From: Actinomycetes bacterium
Lineage (GTDB): Bacteria > Actinomycetota > Thermoleophilia > Solirubrobacterales > Solirubrobacteraceae
Assembly (NCBI GenBank): GCA_023404805.1
Contig: JAEYAL010000192.1
Span: 1-23,002, forward strand
Direction of reading: 5' to 3'
DNA: 23,002 nucleotides
In this document: in pieces, positions 1-7,139 of the stretch
Layout of the letters: every line of letters begins with the position of its first letter
Position numbering within the stretch: position 1 is the first letter of the stretch
Made by a program: the position numbers and the translations under genes
The notes under the pieces: model-generated
The model's input: only the letters and a program-made list of their open reading frames with translations
What the model was told of the DNA's origin: nothing
The model's database searches: none

Positions 1-593
1 AGGCAGCGGCGCCCGCACAGCAGCCCGCTGCGGTCGCTCCGGCGGCCGACGCCACGCCGATCACGGTGGCCCCGGCGACTGCGCCGGCTGTCTCGACCGC
101 CGCAGCTCCGGCCACCCCGACCGTGCAGGCCCCGACGCCGAGCGCGCAGTCGGCGGCGATCGAAGCTCTGGTCCACCTGTCGCGCACGCGCGGCCACTCG
201 GCCGCGCGCATCGCGCTGGCTCCCGAGCAGCTCGGCGGCATCCAGGTCACGCTGATCTTCGGACAGGACGGCGTCACCGCCCGCCTGATCGCCGAGCGGC
301 CCGAAGCCGCCGCGGCGCTGCAGCGCGCCGGACAGGACCTCAAGGACTCCCTGCAGCAGCAGGGCGTCGACCTCGCCCGCCTGGAGACCGGTTTCGCCGG
401 CGACCAGGGCCACGGCCGAGGCGACCGGCAAGCAGCCGGTGACGCGATGGGCGGCCGCTTCGGCAGCTCACACGGCCGCAACGGCCACGAAGGCACCACG
501 GAGGGCGCCGCTCAGACCCTGCACCTGACGCTCGAAGAGCAGCCGGCCCCGGAACCTCTGGTTCCCGGCCGCCTCGTCGACCTGCGTGCCTGA
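1..593 (+). CDS. fliK: Flagellar hook-length control protein FliK, C-terminal part (5' end outside window)
   Basis: The frame is open from the left edge (first full codon at base 3), so this is a partial gene of which 196 residues are visible. The first ~45 residues are an Ala/Pro/Thr-rich linker, typical of the disordered FliK ruler region. A compact domain follows with the pattern of the FliK C-terminal (Flg_hook) domain: ARIALAPEQLGGIQVTL, then a helix of the type LQRAGQDLKDSLQQQGVDL. In known FliK this domain touches FlhB (present at 19145) and switches export from hook to filament substrates. The tail is Gly/His/Glu-rich. The position directly before flgD matches the usual fliK-flgD order. 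Assignment rests on the domain pattern plus neighbours; the true start cannot be seen. Confidence 0.85.
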   Translation, partial: AAAPAQQPAAVAPAADATPITVAPATAPAVSTAAAPATPTVQAPTPSAQSAAIEALVHLSRTRGHSAARIALAPEQLGGIQVTLIFGQDGVTARLIAERPEAAAALQRAGQDLKDSLQQQGVDLARLETGFAGDQGHGRGDRQAAGDAMGGRFGSSHGRNGHEGTTEGAAQTLHLTLEEQPAPEPLVPGRLVDLRA

Positions 594-618
594 TTCCCAC
601 GATCTGAAGCTGATCACG

Positions 619-1053
619 ATGACCACCGTCAACTACAACAACGTCTCCAACGGGAACCTCGACCTCTCGGGGGTCAACAAGACCCCGACGGTCACCACCA
701 AGGACAAGCAGTCCGCCATGGACAAGGACGCGTTCCTCAAGCTCCTGGCCGCGCAGGCGCGCACCCAGGACCCGATGAACCCGACCGACTCCTCGGCGCA
801 GATGGCGCAGCTCGCCCAGTTCTCCTCGCTCGAGCAGATGAACAACATGGCGGCGCAGATGACCAAGCTCGCGTCCTCGATCGACACGCAGCGCGCCACC
901 GCGCTGCTCGGCCGCACCGTCACCTACAAAGACGCCAACGGCCTCGATGTGACGGCCACGGTCGACAAGATCAAGGTCACCTCGGATGGCCCGATGCTCA
1001 CCGTCGGTGGTATCGACGGCATCAACCCCGCCAACCTGATCGAGGTGCGATGA
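619..1053 (+). CDS. flgD: Flagellar hook assembly scaffold protein FlgD (short form)
   Basis: The protein has 144 residues from the ATG at 619. It carries the FlgD N-terminal signature almost unchanged: FLKLLAAQARTQDPMNPTD followed by QLAQFSSLEQMNNM. FlgD caps the growing hook and is exported by the flagellar type III system. A short C-terminal segment (ALLGRTVTY...) follows, but there is no full FlgD Ig-like domain, as in the short FlgD of Gram-positive bacteria. A GTG at 586 in the same frame would add 11 residues and overlap the fliK stop by 8 nt. Neither start has a clear ribosome site; 619 is preferred because MTTVNYNN resembles a normal FlgD N-terminus. The 3' end overlaps the next gene by 4 nt (ATGA), indicating translational coupling. 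Confidence 0.93.
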   Translation: MTTVNYNNVSNGNLDLSGVNKTPTVTTKDKQSAMDKDAFLKLLAAQARTQDPMNPTDSSAQMAQLAQFSSLEQMNNMAAQMTKLASSIDTQRATALLGRTVTYKDANGLDVTATVDKIKVTSDGPMLTVGGIDGINPANLIEVR

Positions 1054-1466
1054 CCGTCCCCGTCAACCCGGCGCTCATCCCGCCAGGCCCGTCAGCGGTT
1101 CCCGGGGTCGGAGCACCGACGCGCACCTCGCGCGTCGGCGACCAGTCCCGGAGCGGTCCGGAGTTCGCGCAGGTGCTGCGCGAAACCGCGACCCAGGCCC
1201 CGGCCAAGTCTCAACCCGTCACGTTCTCCGGTCACGCCCTGCAGCGCATCGAGCGCCGCGGGATCACCATGGACGCTGCCACGCAGCAGCGCCTGGGGGA
1301 GGGGGTGGACCGCGCCGCCTCCAAGGGCTCGCGTGCCGCCGTCGTCCTGATCGATCAGAACGCGTTCGTCGTCGGCGTGCCGTCCCGCACCGTGATCACG
1401 GCCGTTGGCCGCGACCACATGAAGGAGCACGTCTTCACCAACATCGACTCCGCGGTCATCGCCTGA
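1050..1466 (+). CDS. TIGR02530-type flagellar operon protein
   Basis: This 138-residue protein starts at an ATG that overlaps the flgD stop (ATGA). The first ~55 residues are Pro/Ala/Arg-rich and look disordered. The second half has the pattern of the small 'flagellar operon protein' family (TIGR02530) found next to flgD in Gram-positive fla/che operons: FSGHALQRIERRGI, then LGEGVDRAASKGSRAAVVLID, then VVGVPSRTVITAVGRD and a final FTNIDSAV. The biochemical role of this family is not established to my knowledge. Its fixed place between flgD and flgE suggests a hook-stage role, for example as export chaperone or assembly factor; that is inference. No signal peptide or membrane segment is visible. 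Family placement is from memory of the motif. Confidence 0.8.
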   Translation: MTVPVNPALIPPGPSAVPGVGAPTRTSRVGDQSRSGPEFAQVLRETATQAPAKSQPVTFSGHALQRIERRGITMDAATQQRLGEGVDRAASKGSRAAVVLIDQNAFVVGVPSRTVITAVGRDHMKEHVFTNIDSAVIA

Positions 1467-1528
1467 GTCGCCAGCGCGGCTCAGATCTTAAATCGCGTTT
1501 CGATGTGTCGAATTCGACTGGACAGCGG

Positions 1529-1557
1529 TCAACTCCTCTGACCAGTCGGCCGACTAA
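1529..1557 (+). promoter_or_regulatory. Sigma-28-like promoter upstream of flgE
   Basis: TCAAC at 1529-1533 is followed after 15 nt by GCCGACTAA at 1549-1557. This resembles the FliA/SigD pattern TCAAG/TAAA, ~15 nt, GCCGATAA. The -10 part lies inside a 12-bp perfect palindrome AGTCGGCCGACT (1544-1555). The element sits in the 208-nt gap before flgE. The predicted transcript would start near 1565, giving a ~110-nt leader that contains a small hairpin (CCCC-TCA-GGGG, about 1634-1644). Confidence 0.45.
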
Positions 1558-1674
1558 TCAAGTAGAAGGCGCGGCACGCAAGAAGCGGGCCGGTTCATCG
1601 CCTTCACCCACTCTCACCTAATCCCAGGCCGGACCCCTCAGGGGAGGCCGCACAGCAAAGGACACGATGTCCCG

Positions 1675-2577
1675 ATGATGCGATCCATGTTCACCGCCCA
1701 GAGCGGTCTCAAGGCTCACCAGATCCTCCTCGACGTCACGTCGAACAACCTGGCCAACGTCAACACGATCGGCTACAAGAACAGCCGCACGTCGTTCCAG
1801 GACTCCCTCACGCAGCTGCAGGGCACCGGCGCCGCTTCGAGCCCGGGCTACGGCGGCAGCAACTCCAAGCAGATCGGCCTCGGCGTCAACGTCGGCTCGA
1901 TCGGCAACCAGATGGGCTCCGGCTCCTTCCAGGTCACGGGCGGTTCGCTCGACATCGCCATCCAGGGCGAGGGCTGGATCCGCGTCGGCAACGGCACCAC
2001 CACGCCTGGCAACCCGACGGCTGCGACGCCGACTGGCGCCGACGTCAACTACACCCGCGCAGGCAACTTCTCGCGCAACGACAAGGGCTTCCTCGTCACG
2101 ACCGACGGCTACTACGTCATGGGCAAGGTCGGCACCGACACCGCCGGCGGCGCGGGCATCGCCGACTGCTACATCGAGATCCCCGAGGGCGCGACGAACG
2201 TCGCCATCGCCCCCGATGGCGCCGTGAGCTACATCCCGCCGGCGGGCTTCACCCAGCCGGCCGCCCTGCCGCCGATCGGCGCCGACGGCCGCGCGATCGC
2301 CGGCTACATCTCGCTGTCGAAGTTCTCCAACGAGCCGGGCCTCGAGCGCGTCACCAACAACCGCTGGCAGGCCACTGCCCAGTCCGGCGCTGCCCTCGAC
2401 GGCACCCCGGGCGGCAAGTACGGCCCCGCCATCGCCGGCGTGCTGGAGATGTCGAACGTCGACATGGCCTCCGAGTTCACCACGATGATCTCCGCGCAGC
2501 GCGGCTTCCAGGCCAACTCGCGCGTGATCTCCACCACCGACCAGATGCTCCAGGACCTGGTCAACCTCATCCGCTAG
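1675..2577 (+). CDS. flgE: Flagellar hook protein FlgE
   Basis: The protein has 300 residues. Its N-terminus has the rod/hook signature LLDVTSNNLANVNTIGYKNS, and the C-terminal coiled-coil region EFTTMISAQRGFQANSRVI runs to DLVNLIR. The segment LEMSNVDMASEFT and the position after flgD match the hook protein FlgE of Gram-positive bacteria rather than the distal rod FlgG; at 300 residues it is close in size to the short Bacillus-type FlgE (about 264). The central part (NYTRAGNFSRNDKGFLVTTDGYY) is the usual hook/rod core. Two ATGs stand side by side at 1675 and 1678. AAAGGA at 1658-1663 is the best ribosome site and favours 1675. FlgG or FlgF cannot be formally excluded but fit the neighbourhood less well. 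Confidence 0.88.
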   Translation: MMRSMFTAQSGLKAHQILLDVTSNNLANVNTIGYKNSRTSFQDSLTQLQGTGAASSPGYGGSNSKQIGLGVNVGSIGNQMGSGSFQVTGGSLDIAIQGEGWIRVGNGTTTPGNPTAATPTGADVNYTRAGNFSRNDKGFLVTTDGYYVMGKVGTDTAGGAGIADCYIEIPEGATNVAIAPDGAVSYIPPAGFTQPAALPPIGADGRAIAGYISLSKFSNEPGLERVTNNRWQATAQSGAALDGTPGGKYGPAIAGVLEMSNVDMASEFTTMISAQRGFQANSRVISTTDQMLQDLVNLIR

Positions 2578-2590
2578 ACCCTCTCGCGCC

Positions 2591-2637
2591 GCGGCTGCGC
2601 CGTCCGCTCCACTCGCTGGGGCGCACGGCGCAGCCGC
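2591..2637 (+). terminator. Strong hairpin between flgE and flbD
   Basis: Two perfect 13-bp arms, GCGGCTGCGCCGT (2591-2603) and ACGGCGCAGCCGC (2625-2637), enclose a 21-nt loop that can itself form a short stem (GCTCC/GGGGC). It lies 14 nt after the flgE stop. No T-tract follows directly, so it may be a weak terminator, an mRNA-protecting hairpin or a processing site that raises flgE mRNA over downstream genes. A 10-bp palindrome GAAGCGCTTC follows at 2646-2655. Confidence 0.55.
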
Positions 2638-2672
2638 ACACGCTTGAAGCGCTTCTTCTCTTCGGCTTCCCC

Positions 2673-2888
2673 ATGATCACCCTTCACCGCCTCGGCCAGA
2701 GCGACGCTTCGCTCGTCCTCAACTGCGACCTCGTCGCCACCGTCGAAGCCAACCCCGACACCGTGATCACCCTCGTGACCGGCGCCCGCCTCGTGGTCTC
2801 CGAGACCCCGCAGGAAGTGGTCGACGCCGTCATGCACTGGCGCGCCGAGATCGGCCGCCACACCTTCGGCACGCCGAAGCTCGTCTAG
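2673..2888 (+). CDS. flbD: FlbD/SwrD family flagellar protein
   Basis: This 71-residue protein matches the FlbD family (SwrD in Bacillus subtilis) along its length: MITLHRLGQSDASLVLNCDL, then ANPDTVITLVTGARLVVSET and a helix QEVVDAVMHW. Family members are small cytoplasmic proteins encoded right after flgE. In B. subtilis SwrD raises flagellar motor torque and is needed for swarming. The location, 95 nt after flgE and upstream of the switch and stator genes, fits this. The gap to flgE carries a strong hairpin, so its expression may differ from flgE. No clear ribosome site precedes the ATG at 2673, but the family's conserved MI start makes this start likely. Confidence 0.88.
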   Translation: MITLHRLGQSDASLVLNCDLVATVEANPDTVITLVTGARLVVSETPQEVVDAVMHWRAEIGRHTFGTPKLV

Positions 2889-3075
2889 CGGGCGTCAGCG
2901 CGTTCAGCGGGCCGCTCGGCGCGAGCTGCGGGCTGGGAGCACTGCCTTGCGCGGACGCTCAGTGCACGGGCCTGGCCCAGCACGGACAACGCATTCTGCC
3001 GTGGGCGCCGCACTGCAGGACTAGGGTGGGCCTACAGGTTCGGCCAGTGCGTGCCGATCCTCCGGTGGACCTCCC

Positions 3076-3984
3076 GTGAGCGAGCCTCGCATCTTTCATC
3101 CCGGCGCCAGCAACGGCCGCCAGCCGTGGCTGCGCCCCGTCGACTTCGCGGCGCCCAGCGCGCTGCCGCCCGACCAACAGGCGCGCCTGCGCCGGCTCGT
3201 CGACGACCTCGGTCCGATCGTGGCCCCACGCGCCACCGCCGACCTTGGGCTGAGCCTCGAGCTCACCCCGCTCTGGGTCAAAGAGCTCACCTGGCGCGAC
3301 GGCCACCCCATCCCCGCCGAGGACGCCGTGACGACCGTCGTCGAGTCTTCGGCTGGCGGGCAGTTCTACATCATCCTCGACCCGACGCTGGCGTCGCTCG
3401 TCGTCGAGCGGCTGCTCGGCACCGAGCCCGACCCGGCCCGGCCGCTGCGCACGGTCACGACGATCGACCGGGCGCTCCTGAGCCGGATGAACGACCTGCT
3501 CGTCACCTCGCTCGGCCGCCTATGGAACGAGGCGACAGGCGCGAGCCTGACCCAGGTCGGTGTCAGGTCGCACGTGACGCTCGCCGCCGACCTGGAGCCG
3601 ACGGCGCTGATGCTGCTGATCGCGGTCGAGGTCAAGATCTTCAACACGCTCAGCGTGCTGCACCTCGCGTTCCCGCAGACCACCCTGGCTCCGGTCGGGC
3701 CGATGCTGTCGCGCCCGTCGGCCCGCGGCACCGACGACGACCCTGCGTCCACGCGCGCCGTGCAGGCGCGGCTCGGCGAAGCCAACGTCGAGGTCCAGGT
3801 GCGCCTGGGCTCCGTCAACCTCACCGCGGGCCAGATCGCCGAGCTGCACCCTGGCGACCGCATCGCGCTCACCACTCCTGCGACGGAGTCCGCGGCCCTG
3901 ATCGTCGACGGCGTGCCCGTGCAGTACGGCCACATCGGCCGCAGCGGCATCCATCGCGCGGTCCGCGTCGGAGGCCTCTCGTGA
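3076..3984 (+). CDS. fliM: Flagellar motor switch protein FliM, lacking the CheY-binding N-terminal peptide
   Basis: The GTG start at 3076 has GGTGGA six bases upstream. The 302 residues show the FliM layout. There is a short leader, then the entry helix (VDFAAPSALPPDQQARLRRL), a CheC-like middle domain (GGQFYIILDPTLASLVVERLLG, then DRALLSRMNDLLVTSLGRLW) and a C-terminal SpoA domain (~220-300: EANVEVQVRLGSVNLTAGQI, then GDRIAL). FliM forms the C-ring with FliG and FliN and sets rotation direction. Two usual features are missing. The LSQxEIDALL peptide that binds CheY-P is absent from the N-terminus, and the GGxG turn after the central helix is replaced by GTEPD. Its GTGA stop/start overlap with the next gene shows coupling. 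It could also be called a FliM/SpoA family protein; position makes FliM most likely. Confidence 0.87.
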   Translation: MSEPRIFHPGASNGRQPWLRPVDFAAPSALPPDQQARLRRLVDDLGPIVAPRATADLGLSLELTPLWVKELTWRDGHPIPAEDAVTTVVESSAGGQFYIILDPTLASLVVERLLGTEPDPARPLRTVTTIDRALLSRMNDLLVTSLGRLWNEATGASLTQVGVRSHVTLAADLEPTALMLLIAVEVKIFNTLSVLHLAFPQTTLAPVGPMLSRPSARGTDDDPASTRAVQARLGEANVEVQVRLGSVNLTAGQIAELHPGDRIALTTPATESAALIVDGVPVQYGHIGRSGIHRAVRVGGLS

Positions 3985-5102
3985 ACGGCGTCTTCGAGCC
4001 GATCGCAGAGATCGCCGTCGAAGCGGCCCGGGCTGCGCTGCCCGAGCAGGTGCAAGTCGGCGGCGTGACACCGCTGCCGCGCGGCGCCGACCCGTTCGTC
4101 GGCGCGGAGCGCCCGCTCCTGCTCGCCGTGACCCGCTGGACCTTCGTCGCGCCCGGCGGCGTGCTGCTCGGCGGCGCGCCTGCCGCGATGGCTGCCGTCC
4201 TCGGCTTCGATGTCCCCGCGACCCCTGCGCCGGTCGCCCCCGAAGACCGCAAGCCGGACGATCCCGAGCCGCCGAAGTGGAGCGACCTCGTCGCCGAAGC
4301 GGCCCGCGAGACGGCGACCACCGTGACGCAGGCGATCGCCGCCGCGATCACGCCCGTCGCCGATCTCCCGCCGGACTGCTCATCGACGCAGGTCACGATG
4401 AACGCCGACGACGCCGCGATCCGCGCCGAGGTCGGCCCGCTCCCGGACGCCGTCGTGCTCATCCTCCACAACGACGAGCACGAGGTCCGCCTGGTGGTCG
4501 TCGTGCCCGGCATCATGGCGGCGCGGCTCGGCGCCGATGCGGCCCCAGAGTCGGCCGAGGAGCCGGCGCCAGAGGGCGAGGAGCCGGACACCACTGCCGC
4601 CAGGCTGCTGCGCGGCGAGCTCGACCGCGCGCTCTCGGCGGTTCCGCTCGAGCTGTCGATCGGCATGGGCCATGCCAACGTGCCGCTCGCGCATGTCTTG
4701 CATCTGCAGGCGGGCGAGGTGCTCGAGCTCGAGGAGGCGGCCGACGCGCCCGTCGACCTCGTCTCGGGCGGAACGCCCGTCGCGCACGGCGAACTCGAAG
4801 TCAGCGACCACGGGACGCTCGTCTTGCACGTGACCGGCATCCCCGGCCGCAAGCTCAGCGCCGCGCCTTCCCTGGTGGAGGACCCGCTCGTCGCTGCCCA
4901 AGACGCGGCGGCAGCCGCGGGCGATGGTCCAACAGGTGACGTTCCCAGCGGCGACGCGCCACCTGTCGGCGCCGCCGCAGGCGGCGAGCCAGCGGCCGAG
5001 GCCCCGGGCGGCGCGCCCGAGGCCGCCGACGACGGAGCTGGTGCGATCGCGCCAGATACTCCCGCCGGCCCACGCGACGCAGACGGTGGCGACGCGGCTT
5101 AG
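3981..5102 (+). CDS. fliY: Long FliY/FliN-type switch protein with C-terminal SpoA domain and low-complexity tail
   Basis: The gene starts at GTG 3981, overlapping the fliM stop, and encodes 373 residues. The frame is open further upstream, but that part lies inside fliM and is a shadow. Residues ~1-195 carry two similar helix-containing segments (IAEIAVEAARAAL and LVAEAARETATTV) followed by beta-rich stretches. This recalls the CheC-like region of FliY, though with Glu where the catalytic Asn of the ExxxN motif would be. Residues ~215-290 are a clear SpoA/FliN domain (LSAVPLELSIGMGHANVPLA, then LQAGEVLELEEAADAPVDLV). The last ~80 residues are Ala/Gly/Pro/Asp-rich. FliN/FliY forms the base of the C-ring and docks the export ATPase complex. 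A second FliN lies at 7673. The CheC comparison is inference; fliN is an alternative name. Confidence 0.78.
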   Translation: MNGVFEPIAEIAVEAARAALPEQVQVGGVTPLPRGADPFVGAERPLLLAVTRWTFVAPGGVLLGGAPAAMAAVLGFDVPATPAPVAPEDRKPDDPEPPKWSDLVAEAARETATTVTQAIAAAITPVADLPPDCSSTQVTMNADDAAIRAEVGPLPDAVVLILHNDEHEVRLVVVVPGIMAARLGADAAPESAEEPAPEGEEPDTTAARLLRGELDRALSAVPLELSIGMGHANVPLAHVLHLQAGEVLELEEAADAPVDLVSGGTPVAHGELEVSDHGTLVLHVTGIPGRKLSAAPSLVEDPLVAAQDAAAAAGDGPTGDVPSGDAPPVGAAAGGEPAAEAPGGAPEAADDGAGAIAPDTPAGPRDADGGDAA

Positions 5103-5314
5103 CCGCGCGCGCCGACTCGTCCTCCGCAGAACCGGTTAGACCACTTTCCGGTCACCCGTGTCCGCACGGGGGCTCGTCACAAAAGGCCCGCTGCTAAAGG
5201 GTCTTGGACCGTTTGTGGCGCGGTTGCGGGGGTCCTCCTGCCGCTTGCATACCGAGCAACGGATCACCTGTCCAGCTTGTTGGACAAGCACGCAAGTTCA
5301 TCTGCGGACCGCCG
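5103..5314 (+). other. Structured 212-nt gap between fliY and motA
   Basis: No gene is seen here. Several short inverted repeats lie in a row: ACCGG/CCGGT (5131-5152), CCCGTG-TCCG-CACGGG (5155-5170) and GCTTGT-TGG-ACAAGC (5275-5289). The first two could end the fliM-fliY transcript. The third sits next to a sigma-28-like -35. The 11-mer GTTAGACCACT (5135-5145) recurs at 7631. I could not match the region to a c-di-GMP or other known riboswitch consensus. Confidence 0.4.
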
Positions 5315-5316
5315 AT
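5292..5316 (+). promoter_or_regulatory. Sigma-28-like promoter at the motA start
   Basis: GCAAG (5292-5296), 14 nt, then GCCGAT (5311-5316): four of five -35 bases match TCAAG, with the same spacing as the elements before fliO and flhA. The -10 overlaps the first candidate ATG of motA (5315). If this promoter is used, the transcript would start near 5324 and translation would begin at the ATG at 5327 with almost no leader. Confidence 0.4.
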
Positions 5317-6139
5317 GTCCGGAGGGATGAAAGCTGGAGCCCTCATTGGCGTTATCGTCGCCATCTTCTTGATCATCGCGGGTGCCTTCCTCGAAGGCGT
5401 GACCCCGATGATGCTGTTCGCACCGTCCGCGATCGTGATCATCGGCGGCGGCACCCTCGGCGCGACCATGGCCTCCCTCGGCATGGAGGGCATGAAGCAG
5501 ATCGTGCCCGGCTACAAGGCCGCCTTCATGGCTGAGCCTGCCGACGTCGGCGGCCAGGTCGAGCGGCTCGTCGGCTTCGCCGACACCGCCCGCCGCGACG
5601 GCCTCCTGGCCCTCGAGGCCCAGCTCCCGGAGATCCCGGACGAGTTCACCCGCAAGGGGCTGCAGCTCGTCGTCGACGGCACGGACGCGCACGCCGTCGA
5701 AGAGATCCTCGAGCTCGAGATCGAGTCGATGCAGGCCCGCCACAAGGTCGGCGAAGACGTCTTCCGCCTCGCGTCCGGCTACTCGCCGACGATCGGCGTG
5801 CTCGGCACCGTCATCTCGCTCGTGCACGTCCTCGGCAACCTGTCGGACCCGGACTCCCTGGGCCCGTCGATCGCCGTCGCCTTCATCGCCACCCTTTGCG
5901 GCGTCGGCTTCGCGAACGTCATCGCGCTGCCGGTCGCCACCCGCCTCAAGCAGGTTTCCGGCTGGGAAGTCCAGATGCGGAACATGACCATCCAGGGCAT
6001 CCTCGCCATCCAGAAGGGCGACAACCCGCGGATGGTCGCCGAGAAGCTCCTCACGTACGTGCCGCCGAAGCAGCGCGACGCGGTCACGCTCCCGGGCGCT
6101 CCGAAGCTCTCGGCCGTGGAAGACAAGAAGGCGGCGTAG
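5315..6139 (+). CDS. motA: Flagellar stator protein MotA
   Basis: From ATG 5315 the protein has 274 residues, about the size of Bacillus MotA. It has four membrane segments (roughly residues 6-24, 29-49, 150-172 and 182-203). The family signature joins the third and fourth: SPTIGVLGTVISLVHVLG, then DPDSLGPSIAVAFIATLCGV. The cytoplasmic loop between segments 2 and 3 has the charged region that contacts FliG, and LTYVPPKQR near the end is typical. MotA with MotB (next gene, 2 nt away) forms the ion channel that drives rotation. The start is uncertain: 5315 has a weak ribosome site (GCGGA), and 5327 (MKAGALIG) is possible if a leaderless transcript is made from the promoter described here. The in-frame upstream extension to 5204 is unlikely. 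Confidence 0.93.
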   Translation: MSGGMKAGALIGVIVAIFLIIAGAFLEGVTPMMLFAPSAIVIIGGGTLGATMASLGMEGMKQIVPGYKAAFMAEPADVGGQVERLVGFADTARRDGLLALEAQLPEIPDEFTRKGLQLVVDGTDAHAVEEILELEIESMQARHKVGEDVFRLASGYSPTIGVLGTVISLVHVLGNLSDPDSLGPSIAVAFIATLCGVGFANVIALPVATRLKQVSGWEVQMRNMTIQGILAIQKGDNPRMVAEKLLTYVPPKQRDAVTLPGAPKLSAVEDKKAA

Positions 6140-6141
6140 CC

Positions 6142-7101
6142 GTGTCGCGCAAGCACAAGCATGCTGCGCACGATGAGCACCCGGACGAGCGCTGGCTGCT
6201 GACGTACGCCGACATGATCACGCTGCTCATGGCGTTGTTCATCGTCATGTTCTCGATCTCGAACGTGAACAAGGGCAAGTTCAACGAGCTGTCCAAGTCG
6301 CTCAACTCCGCGTTCAACGGCCCGCCCGTGATGAGCGGTGGCGAGGCCATCAAGGAGACGGGCGCCGAGTCCGGCGTCTCGACGCCGTTCGCCGCTCCGC
6401 CGCGTCCGTCGCTGCAGGAGGCGTTCGCCCCGCAGAGCTCCGGCCAGGCCAGCTCGGCCCAGGAGGAGCAGTCCGACCTCAAGCGCCTCGAGCAGATGAT
6501 CCAGGCCGCGGCCGCCAAGGCTGGCCTGCGCGACAAGGTCCAGACCGAAGTCTCGGCCGATGGCCTGACCGTCCGGCTCAAGACCGACGGCCTGCTGTTC
6601 GACTCCGGCTCGGCCGCGATCAAGCCTGCCGCTCGCCCGCTGATCAACGACCTCGCGCGCCTGCTGCGCGCCGATGGCCGCCACGCCGTGAACGTCTCCG
6701 GCCACACCGACACCCAGCCGGTCTCGGGGCAGTACCCGAGCAACTGGGAGCTTTCGACGGCCCGCGCCTCCGCGGTCGTGCGCGAGCTGATCGCCGACAA
6801 GGTCTCGCCTGCCCGCCTCACCGCGACCGGCCGCGCGTACTACGACCCGATCTCGACCAACGCGTCGTCTGCTGGCCGCGCCAGCAACCGCCGCGTCGAA
6901 CTCTTCCTGCCGCGCAGCCAGACCGCCTCGTCGGTCGCTGCCGAGGCTGAAACGGCCGCTAAGGCCGACGACGCCGAAGCTGCCGCGCATGGTGAGGAGG
7001 CTTCCGACGACGCCGCCAAGGCGGCTGAGCTCGAAGCCTCTGACACCGCCACCCACTTCTCGGAGGAAGCTCCCTCCGGAACCGAAGAGGCCTCGCACTG
7101 A
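6142..7101 (+). CDS. motB: Flagellar stator protein MotB
   Basis: The GTG at 6142 follows the motA stop by 2 nt and gives 319 residues. RWLLTYADMITLLMALFIVM (residues 17-36) is the MotB membrane helix; D24 is the conserved ion-carrying Asp. A flexible linker (~50-120) is followed by an OmpA-like peptidoglycan-binding domain (~130-255) with LLFDSGSAAIKPAARPLI, VSGHTDTQPV, SNWELSTARASAVV and SNRRVELFLP. MotB anchors the stator to the cell wall. The last ~55 residues are an acidic Ala/Glu tail not usual for MotB. The frame is open further upstream inside motA (to 5896), but that is a shadow. The pair motA-motB is clearly co-translated. Confidence 0.95.
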   Translation: MSRKHKHAAHDEHPDERWLLTYADMITLLMALFIVMFSISNVNKGKFNELSKSLNSAFNGPPVMSGGEAIKETGAESGVSTPFAAPPRPSLQEAFAPQSSGQASSAQEEQSDLKRLEQMIQAAAAKAGLRDKVQTEVSADGLTVRLKTDGLLFDSGSAAIKPAARPLINDLARLLRADGRHAVNVSGHTDTQPVSGQYPSNWELSTARASAVVRELIADKVSPARLTATGRAYYDPISTNASSAGRASNRRVELFLPRSQTASSVAAEAETAAKADDAEAAAHGEEASDDAAKAAELEASDTATHFSEEAPSGTEEASH

Positions 7102-7139
7102 GTCCTCGTCCTCCGAGCACCCACTAGCCCACCAGACCC

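Noticed and set aside
3034..3058. GCCGAT 17 nt before the fliM start, as a further sigma-28-like promoter
   Set aside because: The 5-mer at the right distance is ACAGG, only three of five matches, and the implied transcript start would fall inside the ribosome site. Too weak to list.
3051..3980. Upstream extension of the fliY frame through fliM
   Set aside because: It lies wholly inside fliM in another frame and encodes Arg/Pro/His-rich shadow sequence; GTG 3981 overlaps the fliM stop and fits better.
5103..5314. c-di-GMP riboswitch before motA
   Set aside because: The gap has hairpins but I could not align it to the conserved GEMM core; no claim can be made.
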